Positions 53,110-61,896 are shown, counted from the first letter of the stretch. The stretch: 64,000 bases of DNA from Microvirga sp. VF16 (GCF_016864375.1 NZ_CP069354.1:496001-560000), one strand, 5' to 3'. Translations and numbers: made by a program. The notes: generated by a model not told the origin, from the letters alone.

Positions 53110-54117
53110 TCAGTCCTCCACCGTGGCGATCACCGCGAGGCAGTCGCCGGTTTTCACGAGGCCCGGGAAGTGCCGGGCGGCGAGCACGCCATCGAGAGCG
53201 GCGCGATATTCCATCGGCGCCTGTCCGGTGCGGCCCACCGGATGGATGCGCGCGATCACGTCGCCCTTGCGCACCGGATCGCCCAGATCCACGATAGGCT
53301 CCACGAGGCCGTCATCCTCCGCGAAGCGGAAGCAATCGGCGGACGGCATGTCGAGCCAGCGTGTGGGCTGCGTCTCCGGTGCGCCGGAGACGATCCCGGC
53401 ATGCTTGAGCACGTTCAGGGTGCCCCGCTTGGCAATTCGCACCGTCTTGGCCGATGCGGTGCCGCCGCCCGAAAGTTCGGTCGTCACGAACACCTTGCCC
53501 ATTGCTTCGGCAGCCGTGTCGTACATGCCAACGGCATCGATCTCGATCATTCGCATCGAATAGGGAGCCGCGAAGGCCGCGACCGCATCGAAGCAGCGTT
53601 TTTCCTGGTCCTTGTTCGGCAGCTCATGGGCGGCTGCATAGGGCAGGAAGTCGAGAGTGCGTCCGCCGGAATGGAAATCGAGCACGATGTCGGCCAGCGG
53701 CAGCAATGTGCGCTGGAAGTAGTCGGCGATCTTTTCCGTCACCGTGCCATCCGGTCGGCCCGGAAAGCTGCGGTTGAGGTTGCCCCGGTCGATAGGAGAC
53801 GTGCGGGTCCCGGCGCGGAAGGCCGGATAGTTCATGGCCGGCACGATGATGACCCGACCCCGAACCTGATCGGTCGTCAGCGTGCGGGCGAGATCGAAGA
53901 GGGCGATAGGCCCCTCGTATTCGTCGCCATGGTTCGCGCCGGTGAGAAGGGCCGTCGGCCCTTCGCCACGCTTCACCACCGTGATCGGGATCATCACCGA
54001 GCCCCAGGCCGAGTCGTCCCGGCTGTAGGGCAGACGCAGGAAGCCGTGTTGCACGCCATCCGCATCGAAATCGACGCTGGCCGCGATGGGGGAGGGGCGC
54101 TGGATGGTGTCCATCAT
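53110..54117 (-). CDS. doeB: N-acetyl-diaminobutyrate deacetylase DoeB (EutE)
   Basis: 335 aa of the AstE/AspA zinc amidohydrolase family. Zinc ligands are visible as His and Glu in GANHGDEYEGP and His in LDFHSGGRT. It removes acetate from N-alpha-acetyl-L-2,4-diaminobutyrate made by DoeA. The ATG at 54117 overlaps the doeA stop (ATGA); the next ATG at 54114 is an alternative. The C-terminal part has a barrel-like domain (LGDPVRKGDVIARIHP), as usual for the family. Confidence 0.9.
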   Translation of the reverse strand: MMDTIQRPSPIAASVDFDADGVQHGFLRLPYSRDDSAWGSVMIPITVVKRGEGPTALLTGANHGDEYEGPIALFDLARTLTTDQVRGRVIIVPAMNYPAFRAGTRTSPIDRGNLNRSFPGRPDGTVTEKIADYFQRTLLPLADIVLDFHSGGRTLDFLPYAAAHELPNKDQEKRCFDAVAAFAAPYSMRMIEIDAVGMYDTAAEAMGKVFVTTELSGGGTASAKTVRIAKRGTLNVLKHAGIVSGAPETQPTRWLDMPSADCFRFAEDDGLVEPIVDLGDPVRKGDVIARIHPVGRTGQAPMEYRAALDGVLAARHFPGLVKTGDCLAVIATVED

Positions 54118-55292
54118 TTCACGAACAGCTTGCGCGGCACGTTGGACAGACACTCGACGCCCCTGTCGGTGATGACGATGCTCTCGGTAATCTCCAGGCC
54201 CATGTTCTCGAGCCAGAGACCTGTCATGAAGTGGAACGTCATGCCGGGCCGAAGCTCGGTCTTGTCGCCGGGGCGTAGGCTCATCGTACGTTCGCCCCAA
54301 TCCGGCGGGTAGCTCAGACCGATGGGATAGCCCGTGCGGTTATCTTTGACGATGCCGTAGCGCTTGAGCACGGCGAAGAACGCGTTGGCGATGTCCTCAC
54401 AGGCATTGCCGGGCTTGGCGGCTGCAAGGCCTTCCTCCATACCCTCCAGCACTGCCTTCTCGGCGTCGAGGAACGCCTGAGTGGGCTTGCCGAGGAACAC
54501 CGTGCGAGACAGGGGGCAGTGATAGCGCTTGTAGCAGCCGGCGATCTCGAAGAACGTGCCTTCGCCGCTGCGCATGGGCTTGTCGTCCCAGGTCAGATGG
54601 GGAGCCGACGCTTCCTCGCCCGAGGGAAGGAGCGGTACGATGGCGGCGTAGTCGCCGCCGTAATTGTCGACGCCGCGTAGGCTGGCATCGTAGATCTCGG
54701 CCACGAGGTCGTTCTTGCGGATGCCGGGCTCGACCTTCTCAAGGATGCGCTGGTGCATCTTCTCCACGATGCGCCCGGCGATCTTCATGTACTCGATTTC
54801 CTGCGGGCTCTTGACGGCACGCTGCCAGTTCACGAGCGATAGGGAATCCTTGAACTTCGCATTCGGCAGATGCTTCGCCAATGACGCGTAGGCAGCCGCC
54901 GAGAAATAGTAGTTGTCCATCTCGACCGCGATTGTGCCCTTGTTCCAGCCGCGCTCGGCGATGATGCCGGACAAATGGTCCATCGGGTGGCGTTCCGTGG
55001 ACTGCACGTAATGGTCCGGGTAGCCGATGATGTTGTCGTGGGACAGATAGGCCGTACGCTTTGCGCCATTGGCGTCCTGGCCGCGTCCGTACCAGATCGG
55101 CTCGCCGTCCGGCGGTACGAGCACGCATTGGTGGACGTAGAAGGACCAGCCGTCATAACCCGTCAGCCAGTGCATGTTGGACGGGTCGGTAACGATCAGA
55201 AGGTCGATCCCGGCTTTCTCCATGGCCTTGCGCGTCTTGGCGAGGCGCTCGGCGTATTCCGCTCGGCTGAAATTGAGATTGGGCGCGCTCAA
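54114..55292 (-). CDS. doeA: ectoine hydrolase DoeA (EutD)
   Basis: 392 aa, M24 (pita-bread/creatinase) fold: an N-terminal creatinase-like domain (1-155) and a C-terminal hydrolase domain. It opens the ectoine ring. MHWLTGYDGWSFYVHQCVLVP and GTFFEIAGCYKRYHCPLSRTVF are typical DoeA segments. The start is TTG at 55292 (reading MSAPNLNFSRAEYAERL); the first Met is 24 residues in and would cut the domain. The TTG overlaps the eutC stop in a TTGA. Confidence 0.92.
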   Translation of the reverse strand: MSAPNLNFSRAEYAERLAKTRKAMEKAGIDLLIVTDPSNMHWLTGYDGWSFYVHQCVLVPPDGEPIWYGRGQDANGAKRTAYLSHDNIIGYPDHYVQSTERHPMDHLSGIIAERGWNKGTIAVEMDNYYFSAAAYASLAKHLPNAKFKDSLSLVNWQRAVKSPQEIEYMKIAGRIVEKMHQRILEKVEPGIRKNDLVAEIYDASLRGVDNYGGDYAAIVPLLPSGEEASAPHLTWDDKPMRSGEGTFFEIAGCYKRYHCPLSRTVFLGKPTQAFLDAEKAVLEGMEEGLAAAKPGNACEDIANAFFAVLKRYGIVKDNRTGYPIGLSYPPDWGERTMSLRPGDKTELRPGMTFHFMTGLWLENMGLEITESIVITDRGVECLSNVPRKLFVK

Positions 55293-56302
55293 GGCGTTTC
55301 TCCGGTTGGTTTTAGCGTATCGATGGCCTTGCCCGCACCGGCTTCCGCAGCACGGCGGCGGGTGAGAGTGGCGATGGCCGTGTCCTGCACGCCGGTACCC
55401 GTGAGGTCACACCGGGTGATGGCGTCCGGGCGCTCCCGGCCTGCCGCCTGTCCGGCGACGATCTGGCCAAGTTCGGGGAAAACCTTGTCGGCGGGCATCA
55501 GGCCGAGGCGGATGGCGTGGTGCAACTCGCCGAGGCGGCGCGTCTGTGCGAGGCTGTCTGCCACATAGATTGTGTGGGCGATCAGGGCTGGGTCGATTTC
55601 GTTCTTGTTCTCGGAATCCGAGCCCATGGCCGTGATGTGCTGACCGGGCCGGACCCACTCGGCCTTCAGGATCGGCTGCTCGGCAGGCGTCGTCGTGACG
55701 ATGATGTCCGCGTTGCGACAGGCGGCCTCAGGCGAGGAAGATCGTTCCACCGGGATGCCCAGCGTTGCGGATGCGTCCCGCGCGGCGGCCTCAGCCTTGG
55801 CAGGGTCGCGAGCCCAGATCATGGCGCGGCGGATCGGGCGCACGAGAGTCAGCGCCTGCAATTGCAGGCGCGCCTGGATGCCTGCGCCAAAGATGGCGGC
55901 GCTTTCGGAATCCTGCCGCGACAGATACTTCGCAGCGACGGCTCCGGCGGCGGCGGTGCGCACATCCGTGAGATAGCCGTTGTCGAGCAGCAGCGCCTCC
56001 ACGAGGCCGGTCTTCGTGCTGAGCAGCATCATGAGACCATTGACGCTCGGCAGGCCGATCTTCGGGTTGTCGAAGAACCCGGGGCTGACCTTGATAGCGA
56101 AACCGTCGAGGCCCGGCACATAGGCGCTCTTCACGTCGACCTCGCCCCGGTTCTCCACGATGTCGAGACGCAGGATCGGTGGCATGACGACAGGCTTGGT
56201 GGCGAGCGCCAGGAAGGCATCCTCAACGCAGGCGACCGCGCTGTCGTCGAGGGTGACGATCCTGCGCAGATCGGGTTCGGTGAGAATGACCATCTTGGCC
56301 AT
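55289..56302 (-). CDS. eutC: EutC, ornithine cyclodeaminase-like
   Basis: 337 aa, OCD/mu-crystallin family with a dinucleotide-binding stretch AAIFGAGIQARLQLQAL. SAYVPGLDGFAIKVSPGFFDN and GYLTDVRTAAAGAVAAKYL are family-typical. EutABC are proposed to convert hydroxyectoine to ectoine. The ATG at 56302 shares one base with the eutB stop (TGATG). Confidence 0.87.
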   Translation of the reverse strand: MAKMVILTEPDLRRIVTLDDSAVACVEDAFLALATKPVVMPPILRLDIVENRGEVDVKSAYVPGLDGFAIKVSPGFFDNPKIGLPSVNGLMMLLSTKTGLVEALLLDNGYLTDVRTAAAGAVAAKYLSRQDSESAAIFGAGIQARLQLQALTLVRPIRRAMIWARDPAKAEAAARDASATLGIPVERSSSPEAACRNADIIVTTTPAEQPILKAEWVRPGQHITAMGSDSENKNEIDPALIAHTIYVADSLAQTRRLGELHHAIRLGLMPADKVFPELGQIVAGQAAGRERPDAITRCDLTGTGVQDTAIATLTRRRAAEAGAGKAIDTLKPTGETP

Positions 56303-57291
56303 CAGGAATCTCCCGCCGTCGCGAGCCCATCCGCGCCCGTGAGGCTGCGATGGCGGGCTTCGTCGATATTGCGGCCCGAAAGCACGGCAACGACTGGACC
56401 GTTCAAGGGCACTTTGCGAGCGATCAGCGCAGCGATGCCGACCGCGCCGGCGCCTTCGACCACCTCGCCCTCTTCGGCATGGGCGTGGCAGATGCCTGCC
56501 GCAATCTCGTCCTCGGTCAGCAGGATCGTGCCGTCCAGAAGGTCGCGGCACATGGGAAACGTGTAGCGGTTGGCAAGGCCGATGCCGCCGCCGAGGGAAT
56601 CCGCCAGCGTCTCGAATTCCTCGACGGCCACCGGCTGCCCCGCCCGCAGGCTCGCCTCCATGGCGGCTCCTCGCTCCATCGACACGCCTATCACGCGGGC
56701 GCTGGGCAATTCGGCCTTGATTGCCGCAGCAACGCCGGACGCGAGGCCGCCGCCCGAGAGGGGCACGAGGATCAACTCGGCTTGCGGGCAATCCTCCGCA
56801 ATCTCCAGGCCCATGGTGCCCTGACCGGCAATGACGTCTGGATGGTCGAATGGCGGGATGGCCGTCAGGCCCTCCTCGCGCACCAGCCGATCGACCTCGT
56901 CCTGGGCGTCGTCCTGGGAGCGGCCCACGATATGAACCTCCGCGCCAAGTGCCCGCACGGCCTCGACCTTGTTCGAGGGCACGAGGGCTGACATGCACAC
57001 GACCGCCCGCACACCTTCCGCCTTGGCCGCATGGGCGAGGGCACGTCCGTGGTTGCCGGTGGACGCAGTGACGAGACCCCGTGCACGCGCCTCATTCCCA
57101 AGCAATAAAACTGCATTGGTGGCGCCCCGGAGCTTGAAGCTGCCGGTGGTTTGGTGGCTTTCGAGCTTGAGGAAGACTGGAACGCCGCAGTGCCTTGAGA
57201 GGCTGGGAGACTCGACCAAAGGCGTTCGCCGGACATGACCGGAAATCCGGTTGGCGGCTGCCGTGATGCTATCGAGGCCGACCAAGCTCAT
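56302..57291 (-). CDS. eutB: EutB, threonine dehydratase-like PLP enzyme
   Basis: 329 aa, PLP fold type II. The PLP lysine is in TTGSFKLRGATNAVL, the phosphate-binding loop is SGGGLASGVAA, and STGNHGRALAHAA is the substrate loop. In hydroxyectoine users EutB acts with EutA and EutC. I chose ATG 57291 (MSLVGLDSITAA); a TTG at 57333 is in frame. It is the first gene downstream of the inducible-looking promoter at 57430-57459. Confidence 0.87.
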   Translation of the reverse strand: MSLVGLDSITAAANRISGHVRRTPLVESPSLSRHCGVPVFLKLESHQTTGSFKLRGATNAVLLLGNEARARGLVTASTGNHGRALAHAAKAEGVRAVVCMSALVPSNKVEAVRALGAEVHIVGRSQDDAQDEVDRLVREEGLTAIPPFDHPDVIAGQGTMGLEIAEDCPQAELILVPLSGGGLASGVAAAIKAELPSARVIGVSMERGAAMEASLRAGQPVAVEEFETLADSLGGGIGLANRYTFPMCRDLLDGTILLTEDEIAAGICHAHAEEGEVVEGAGAVGIAALIARKVPLNGPVVAVLSGRNIDEARHRSLTGADGLATAGDS

Positions 57292-57429
57292 GCGCAGCGG
57301 CCCTGGCAGGCTGCGCCCGTACCGACGCGGCAAGTTTCATGACTTCGATAATGCGTGCGGCTCGACTGCATCGTCACCCCTTGCCGGCTGACATTTTGCC
57401 AGGACAAAGCGATGGTGTGATGCGTCAAT

Positions 57430-57459
57430 TTTCATGTCAATCATTATATTGTCATGAAA
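57430..57459 (-). promoter_or_regulatory. Candidate EnuR operator overlapping a promoter -10
   Basis: TTTCATG (57430-57436) and CATGAAA (57453-57459) form a dyad. On the minus strand a perfect TATAAT (57448-57443) lies at its centre. The element is in the 214-base gap between enuR and eutB, the position of the ectoine-inducible promoter in characterised enuR clusters. Confidence 0.62.
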
Positions 57460-57505
57460 CAATCCTGGCCCGGTTCACCCGATGCCTTGTTCAGGAGGCT
57501 GCAGT

Positions 57506-58966
57506 TTATGCAATGGAACTCGTATCGAAGACTGGCGGCAACTGTTCAAAGGTCTCTGCAATCGTCCGCAGCGAGCGGCTCAGGGTGGCGTGGGAAAGAC
57601 GACCGCCGATACAGATGCGGATGCCGCCCGTGCTGTCTGCCGCTGCTTTGAAGGGATCAGCCGGGGTCACGGCGATGTTCTTCTGAGCCAGCATCCGCAC
57701 GAGTCCTTCTTCCGTCCAGCGAGGCGGCACTTTCAGCCAAGCGCAAAGAGACAAGGGATGAGTCCGGGCGATGTGCGCTCCGAGGATCTCCGACACCATG
57801 GCTTGGCGCGCCCGCACCTCCCGGCGTTGCAGGTCGATCAGGTTCAGGGCCGTGCCGTCTTCGATCCACAGGGTTGCGATCTCGGCAGGAAGATTCGTGG
57901 CGCTCCAACTCGTCACGCGCATGATGCTTGCGACGCGAATCGAGTATTGCGGCGGCACCACGAGATATCCGACACGCAGTCCCGTCAGGACCGATTTCGT
58001 GAAGCTGGTGACGAAGAAGCCGAGGTCGGGCAACAATTCGGTAAAGGATGGAAGCGGAGTCTCCAGCAGCGGCTTATAGACTTCGTCCTCCACGACATAG
58101 ATGCCGTAGCGACGGGCAATCTCCGCGATGGCGCGCCGCCGCTCGGCGCCCATCACATGGCTGGTCGGATTACCCAGCGAGGGGATGAGCACCAGAGCGG
58201 TCACCCCGCCGGCAGCGCAGGCCTCCTCGAAGGCTTCCACGAGAATGCCTTCGTGGTCGGTTGGGACGCCGCGCAGGGTAAAGCCCAGGACATTGGCAAG
58301 GCCGATGATGCCATGGTCCGTCAGATTCTCCGTGAGAACGATCTCGCCAGGCTGGACGATGGCTGCGACCGCCAGAAACAGGCCGTGGGCGGCGCCGTTC
58401 GTGATCAGGATGCGATCCGTCGCCGCCTCCGCATCAAGACCTCTCAACCAGACCTGTGCCGCCGCCCGGTGGCGCTCCAGCCCCGCAATGGGCCTGCAGG
58501 GGCGCATGAAGGCGCTGTTGTCGCTCTGGGCAAGACGCCTCATGACGGCGCGGGACGCGTCTTCGTGCGCTTCGGTGTAGACCGCCCGGATAATGGAGAG
58601 ATCGACGGTCTCGCCAGGATCCCGATCAAGCATGAAGCGGTCGGCCTTCTCCGTAACCCGACTGCGGACGAAGGTGCCTCGGCCGACCTCTCCACGCAGA
58701 TAGCCGCGCCGCTCGGCCTCCCGATAGCTGAGGCTCACTGTCTGCACGGACACTCCGAGCTGCCGGGCAAGGTCCCGGTGCGTCGGCATGCGCGCATGCG
58801 CCGGCAGGATATCCGCGTCTATATCCGCGATGATCCGTTCGGTCAGAAGCTTGTGCTTCGTGACCCCCTTCCGCTTGGTCAGTGTGGGGCGCCAGTCCGC
58901 AATCCGCGTTTCCTCGGGTTGGATAAAGGCGTCTTGGTCATCAAGGGGGCGAGGCAGCTCGCGCAT
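57506..58966 (-). CDS. enuR: EnuR, MocR-type regulator of ectoine use
   Basis: 486 aa. A GntR winged helix at about residues 35-105 (LLTERIIADIDADILPAHARMPTHRDLARQLGVSVQT) is fused to an aminotransferase fold, with PLP lysine in VTSFTKSVLTGLRVGY near residue 324. EnuR represses ectoine uptake and catabolic genes until N-acetyl-diaminobutyrate or diaminobutyrate reacts with its PLP (known from Ruegeria). The ATG at 58966 is chosen; the open frame upstream would run through asnC. Heads the eut/doe/ehu run. Confidence 0.9.
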   Translation of the reverse strand: MRELPRPLDDQDAFIQPEETRIADWRPTLTKRKGVTKHKLLTERIIADIDADILPAHARMPTHRDLARQLGVSVQTVSLSYREAERRGYLRGEVGRGTFVRSRVTEKADRFMLDRDPGETVDLSIIRAVYTEAHEDASRAVMRRLAQSDNSAFMRPCRPIAGLERHRAAAQVWLRGLDAEAATDRILITNGAAHGLFLAVAAIVQPGEIVLTENLTDHGIIGLANVLGFTLRGVPTDHEGILVEAFEEACAAGGVTALVLIPSLGNPTSHVMGAERRRAIAEIARRYGIYVVEDEVYKPLLETPLPSFTELLPDLGFFVTSFTKSVLTGLRVGYLVVPPQYSIRVASIMRVTSWSATNLPAEIATLWIEDGTALNLIDLQRREVRARQAMVSEILGAHIARTHPLSLCAWLKVPPRWTEEGLVRMLAQKNIAVTPADPFKAAADSTGGIRICIGGRLSHATLSRSLRTIAETFEQLPPVFDTSSIA

Positions 58967-59029
58967 GGGATTGTCTCGAACGATTGAAATGGATAAAGCC
59001 TTACATTGTGCTGGAACTTCGAGATAGCC
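58967..59029. promoter_or_regulatory. Divergent enuR/asnC control region
   Basis: Only 63 bases separate the two start codons, so the promoters must overlap or be back to back. AT-rich stretches such as GATTGAAATGGATAAAG are present; I could not assign a -35/-10 pair with confidence. Confidence 0.45.
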
Positions 59030-59509
59030 ATGAAACTCGACAAAATTGACTTGAAGATCCTTGCCGCGCTCCAGAGGGACGGCCGGATGACCAAAATTCG
59101 GCTCGCCGAGGCTGTCAATCTGTCTCCCACGGCATGTTGGGAGCGCCTGAGCCGCCTTGAGAAGAGTGGAGTGATTACCGGCTATACGGTGCGCATCAAT
59201 TCGAACAAATTGGCCCGCCGAACCGCCGTCCTCGTAGAAATCATGCTGAAAAGCCATCAGCAGTCCGATTTCGACCGCTTCGAGGAGGCAATTCTCAAGG
59301 AACCTGCGATCATCTCCTGTGACGCGACCGGCGGCGGTGTCGATTATATTCTCAAGATCGTATCCGAAGACATCGATGCCTATCAGAGGTTGATCGATAA
59401 GCTGTTGCGGCTTGATCTTGGGATCGAGCGGTATTTCACGTACGTGATAACGAAGAACGTGAAGACCGCCGACCCGCTCCCGAGTCTTACAATCGAAAAT
59501 GCTATCTGA
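59030..59509 (+). CDS. asnC: AsnC/Lrp family regulator (DoeX-like)
   Basis: 159 aa. The N-terminal helix-turn-helix (LDKIDLKILAALQRDGRMTKIRLAEAVNLSPTACWERL) is followed by a RAM ligand-binding domain. An AsnC gene is a standard member of ectoine loci (asnC in Ruegeria, doeX in Halomonas) and acts as a second regulator, probably sensing an amino compound. The start MKLDKIDLK at 59030 is preferred. It is divergent from enuR and is followed by an IS remnant. Confidence 0.9.
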   Translation: MKLDKIDLKILAALQRDGRMTKIRLAEAVNLSPTACWERLSRLEKSGVITGYTVRINSNKLARRTAVLVEIMLKSHQQSDFDRFEEAILKEPAIISCDATGGGVDYILKIVSEDIDAYQRLIDKLLRLDLGIERYFTYVITKNVKTADPLPSLTIENAI

Positions 59510-59544
59510 CTGGGTTCAGGAACGAACTTGGCGAGGACGTTCGA

Positions 59545-59885
59545 GGGGCTGTTGCATTGATCTTGGCGGCCTAGGACAGGAGGCTAGCCAAGGGGTTGCC
59601 CGGTTGTCTCTGTTTAAGCGCCGCCGCTTTCCAGTCGAGATCACTCTGTTGTGCGTCCGCCGTTACTGCAAGTACGGGATCAGCTACTGCGATCTCGCCG
59701 AGATGATTTAGGTGCGGGGCGTCGAGATCGACCCATCCACGATCTTTCGGTGGGTGCAGCGCTACGCTCCGAAGATGGCGAAGCGGATCCGTTCATACCA
59801 AGGTCATCGCTTTGCCCCCTAGTCCTTGTTTCGGGCTGCCGACAAGCATGGCCAGCTGGTTGACTTCATGCTGTCCGATTTGGAA
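59545..59885 (+). mobile_element. IS6-family transposase remnant
   Basis: GGGGCTGTTGCA at 59545 resembles the IS6-type left terminal repeat. The plus strand then reads SLFKRRRFPVEITLLCVRRY (from about 59608), TAG, then RGVEIDPSTIFRWVQRYAPK, TAG, then FRAADKHGQLVDFMLS, all in one frame. The stretch with the first catalytic Asp (DETYI) is deleted between the second TAG and FRAADKHG. The right end cannot be placed; bases 59886-60046 show no gene. Dead element. Confidence 0.82.
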
Positions 59886-60046
59886 CGTAGGCTGCATGGG
59901 CTCGTCCTCGAAGCCGGGGCAGGATTGGCATCGCGTCGCAACCCGACACGCAGCGTCCTTTTTCCTGGATCATGCTTGCACGTCCGAAGAACTCCGCCAG
60001 ATACTCAGTCGGGAAGGGTCTGACGGCCGAAAAGCGGAAGGATCGG

Positions 60047-60805
60047 ATGGCTGCGATATATACCGACTTGGAGGGCAAGGTGGTCCTCGTCACCGGCGGC
60101 GGTTCCGGCATCGGCGAAGCAATCGTTCGCCGCTTCGCCGAGCAGAAATGCAGGGTTGCCTTCATCGATATTGCCCGTGACGGATCGGAGCGGCTCGTCC
60201 GCGAGTTGACGGATCAAGGCCTCGACGTGCATTTCGAATATGCCGACCTGACCGACATCGGAGCCCTGCGCGCCGCGATCGGCCGGATCAGGAATGGACT
60301 GGGTGCCATTCAGATCCTCATCAACAATGCCGCTCACGACGAGCGCCATCCCACGCCGGAGGTTACGCCCGAGTACTGGGACGACCGCATTGCCGTAAAC
60401 CTCAAGCATCAGTTCTTCGCTGCCCAGGCCGTCCTGCCGGATATGCAGGCCGCGAACAGCGGCGCCATCATCAATTTTGGGTCGGTCTCCTGGATGGCGG
60501 GCCAAGGCGGCATGGCCGCTTACACGGCGGCCAAATCCGCTGTCCTTGGGCTCACCCGCTCGCTCGCCCGCGACTACGGTTCCTACAATATTCGCGTGAA
60601 CGCCATCGCGCCGGGCTGGATCATGACGCAACGCCAGATCGAAAAATGGCTGACGCCCGAAGGCGAGCGAGAATTGATGCAGCGTCAGTGCCTGAAGCGG
60701 AAGCTCGTCCCGGACGAGATCGCAAGGTTCACGGTCTTCCTTGCCTCCGACGAAGCCTCGGCCTGCACCAACCAGCAATATATCGTCGATGGCGGCTGGG
60801 TCTGA
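60047..60805 (+). CDS. SDR sugar dehydrogenase, XylB-like
   Basis: 252 aa classical short-chain dehydrogenase. TGGGSGIGEAIVRR is the NAD(P) loop, INNAAHDERH the NAG motif, Ser in INFGSVSWMAG and YTAAKSA the catalytic Tyr-Lys. IYTDLEGKVVLVTGGG, IEKWLTPEGE and QCLKRKLVPDEIA echo Caulobacter D-xylose 1-dehydrogenase XylB. Oxidation of a pentose or similar sugar to the lactone is therefore likely. The ATG at 60047 follows GGAAGGA. A sugar ABC importer lies 338 bases downstream. Confidence 0.85.
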   Translation: MAAIYTDLEGKVVLVTGGGSGIGEAIVRRFAEQKCRVAFIDIARDGSERLVRELTDQGLDVHFEYADLTDIGALRAAIGRIRNGLGAIQILINNAAHDERHPTPEVTPEYWDDRIAVNLKHQFFAAQAVLPDMQAANSGAIINFGSVSWMAGQGGMAAYTAAKSAVLGLTRSLARDYGSYNIRVNAIAPGWIMTQRQIEKWLTPEGERELMQRQCLKRKLVPDEIARFTVFLASDEASACTNQQYIVDGGWV

Positions 60806-61143
60806 CCGATATCTGTGAAGCCCCCCACACGCCGCATCGCATCAACGGTCGGTGCCCGCGGAGGTGACGGCAGGCCGATCCTCCTTCTCTGAGCGGGCGC
60901 ACCGTTCGGCGCGACCCTTCGGTTCTGTAGGATGCGCTAGGAGCATTCTCTGCCTCCGGCGCAAGGGAAACGGCGTGGCCGAAATCTTTGGGAATTAAGT
61001 ATTAGAGAACTAAGCTATATCCTGTCGTGCCATGGGCCGCTGACGAAAGGGCTTTACCGTTCCCAACAGAACTGCAATCCTCCCCTGAAGAGATGCCGAG
61101 AAGGCAGCCCGGTTCGCGTTGAGAACCGATCGAGGGAGGATGC
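60806..61143. other. Control region before the sugar ABC importer
   Basis: 338 bases. A short family B copy is at 60897-60940. TTAG-AGAA-CTAA (near 61001-61012) is a small dyad in an AT-rich stretch (AATTAAGTATTAGAGAACT) that could be promoter and operator for the importer. No coding frame seen. Confidence 0.45.
60897..60940. repeat. Dispersed repeat, family B, short copy 4
   Basis: GCGCACCGTTCGGCGCGACCC-TTCGG...GGATGCGCTAG, a degenerate second stem of family B with the same CTAG edge as copy 1. Confidence 0.55.
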
Positions 61144-61884
61144 ATGGCGCTCCTCGAGCTTCAGGGTATTGCCAAGCATTTCGGTGCCATCGAGGCATTG
61201 AAAGGCATCGATCTCTCCGTCGATGCCGGCGAGGTGGTTGGCCTCATGGGCGACAACGGCGCCGGCAAATCCACTCTCGTGCGGGTTATTGCCGGGAATT
61301 TCCGCCCCTCCGAGGGCGAGATTCGGATACAGGGTCAGGTCAAGCACTTCCATAAACCGGTCGATGCCCGTGCCGAGGGCATCGAGGTCGTGTATCAGGA
61401 CCTCGCCCTGTGCGACAATCTCACGGCCGCCGCCAACGTTTTCCTCGGCCGGGAGTTGAAGCGCCAGATCGGGCCGCTCAAGATCCTCGATTATCCGGCC
61501 ATGTATGCCCGCGTCGCCGGGCTGTTCAAAGAGCTGAAATCGGAGACGCGCCCCCGCGATCTGGTCAAGCAGATGTCGGGTGGCCAGCGCCAAGCCGTGG
61601 CCATCGCACGCACGCGCCTGTCGGACGCGCGCATCGTGCTCATGGACGAGCCGACGGCGGCGATCAGCGTGCGGCAGGTGGCCGAGGTGCTCGATCTGAT
61701 TCGGCGTCTGAGGGACAAAGGCATCGCCGTCATGCTGATCAGCCATCGCATGCCGGACGTGTTCGCCGTGTGCGATCGTATCGCTGTCATCCGCAGAGGC
61801 ACGAAGGTCGCAGACAAACCTGTCGACAAAACCTCTCCTGAGGAGGTCACCGGCCTCATCACAGGAGCCATTCACGCAGTATAA
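61144..61884 (+). CDS. sugar ABC importer ATP-binding protein (single domain)
   Basis: 246 aa with one ATPase domain: Walker A GDNGAGKST, signature QMSGGQRQAVAIART, Walker B IVLMDEPTAAIS, H-loop LISHRM. Most RbsA/XylG ATPases have two fused domains; this half-size form matches FrcA-type transporters and presumably works as a homodimer. GAGGGAGG stands just before the ATG. First of three transporter genes, 12 bases from the permease. Confidence 0.9.
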   Translation: MALLELQGIAKHFGAIEALKGIDLSVDAGEVVGLMGDNGAGKSTLVRVIAGNFRPSEGEIRIQGQVKHFHKPVDARAEGIEVVYQDLALCDNLTAAANVFLGRELKRQIGPLKILDYPAMYARVAGLFKELKSETRPRDLVKQMSGGQRQAVAIARTRLSDARIVLMDEPTAAISVRQVAEVLDLIRRLRDKGIAVMLISHRMPDVFAVCDRIAVIRRGTKVADKPVDKTSPEEVTGLITGAIHAV

Positions 61885-61896
61885 CCCCGAGGACCT

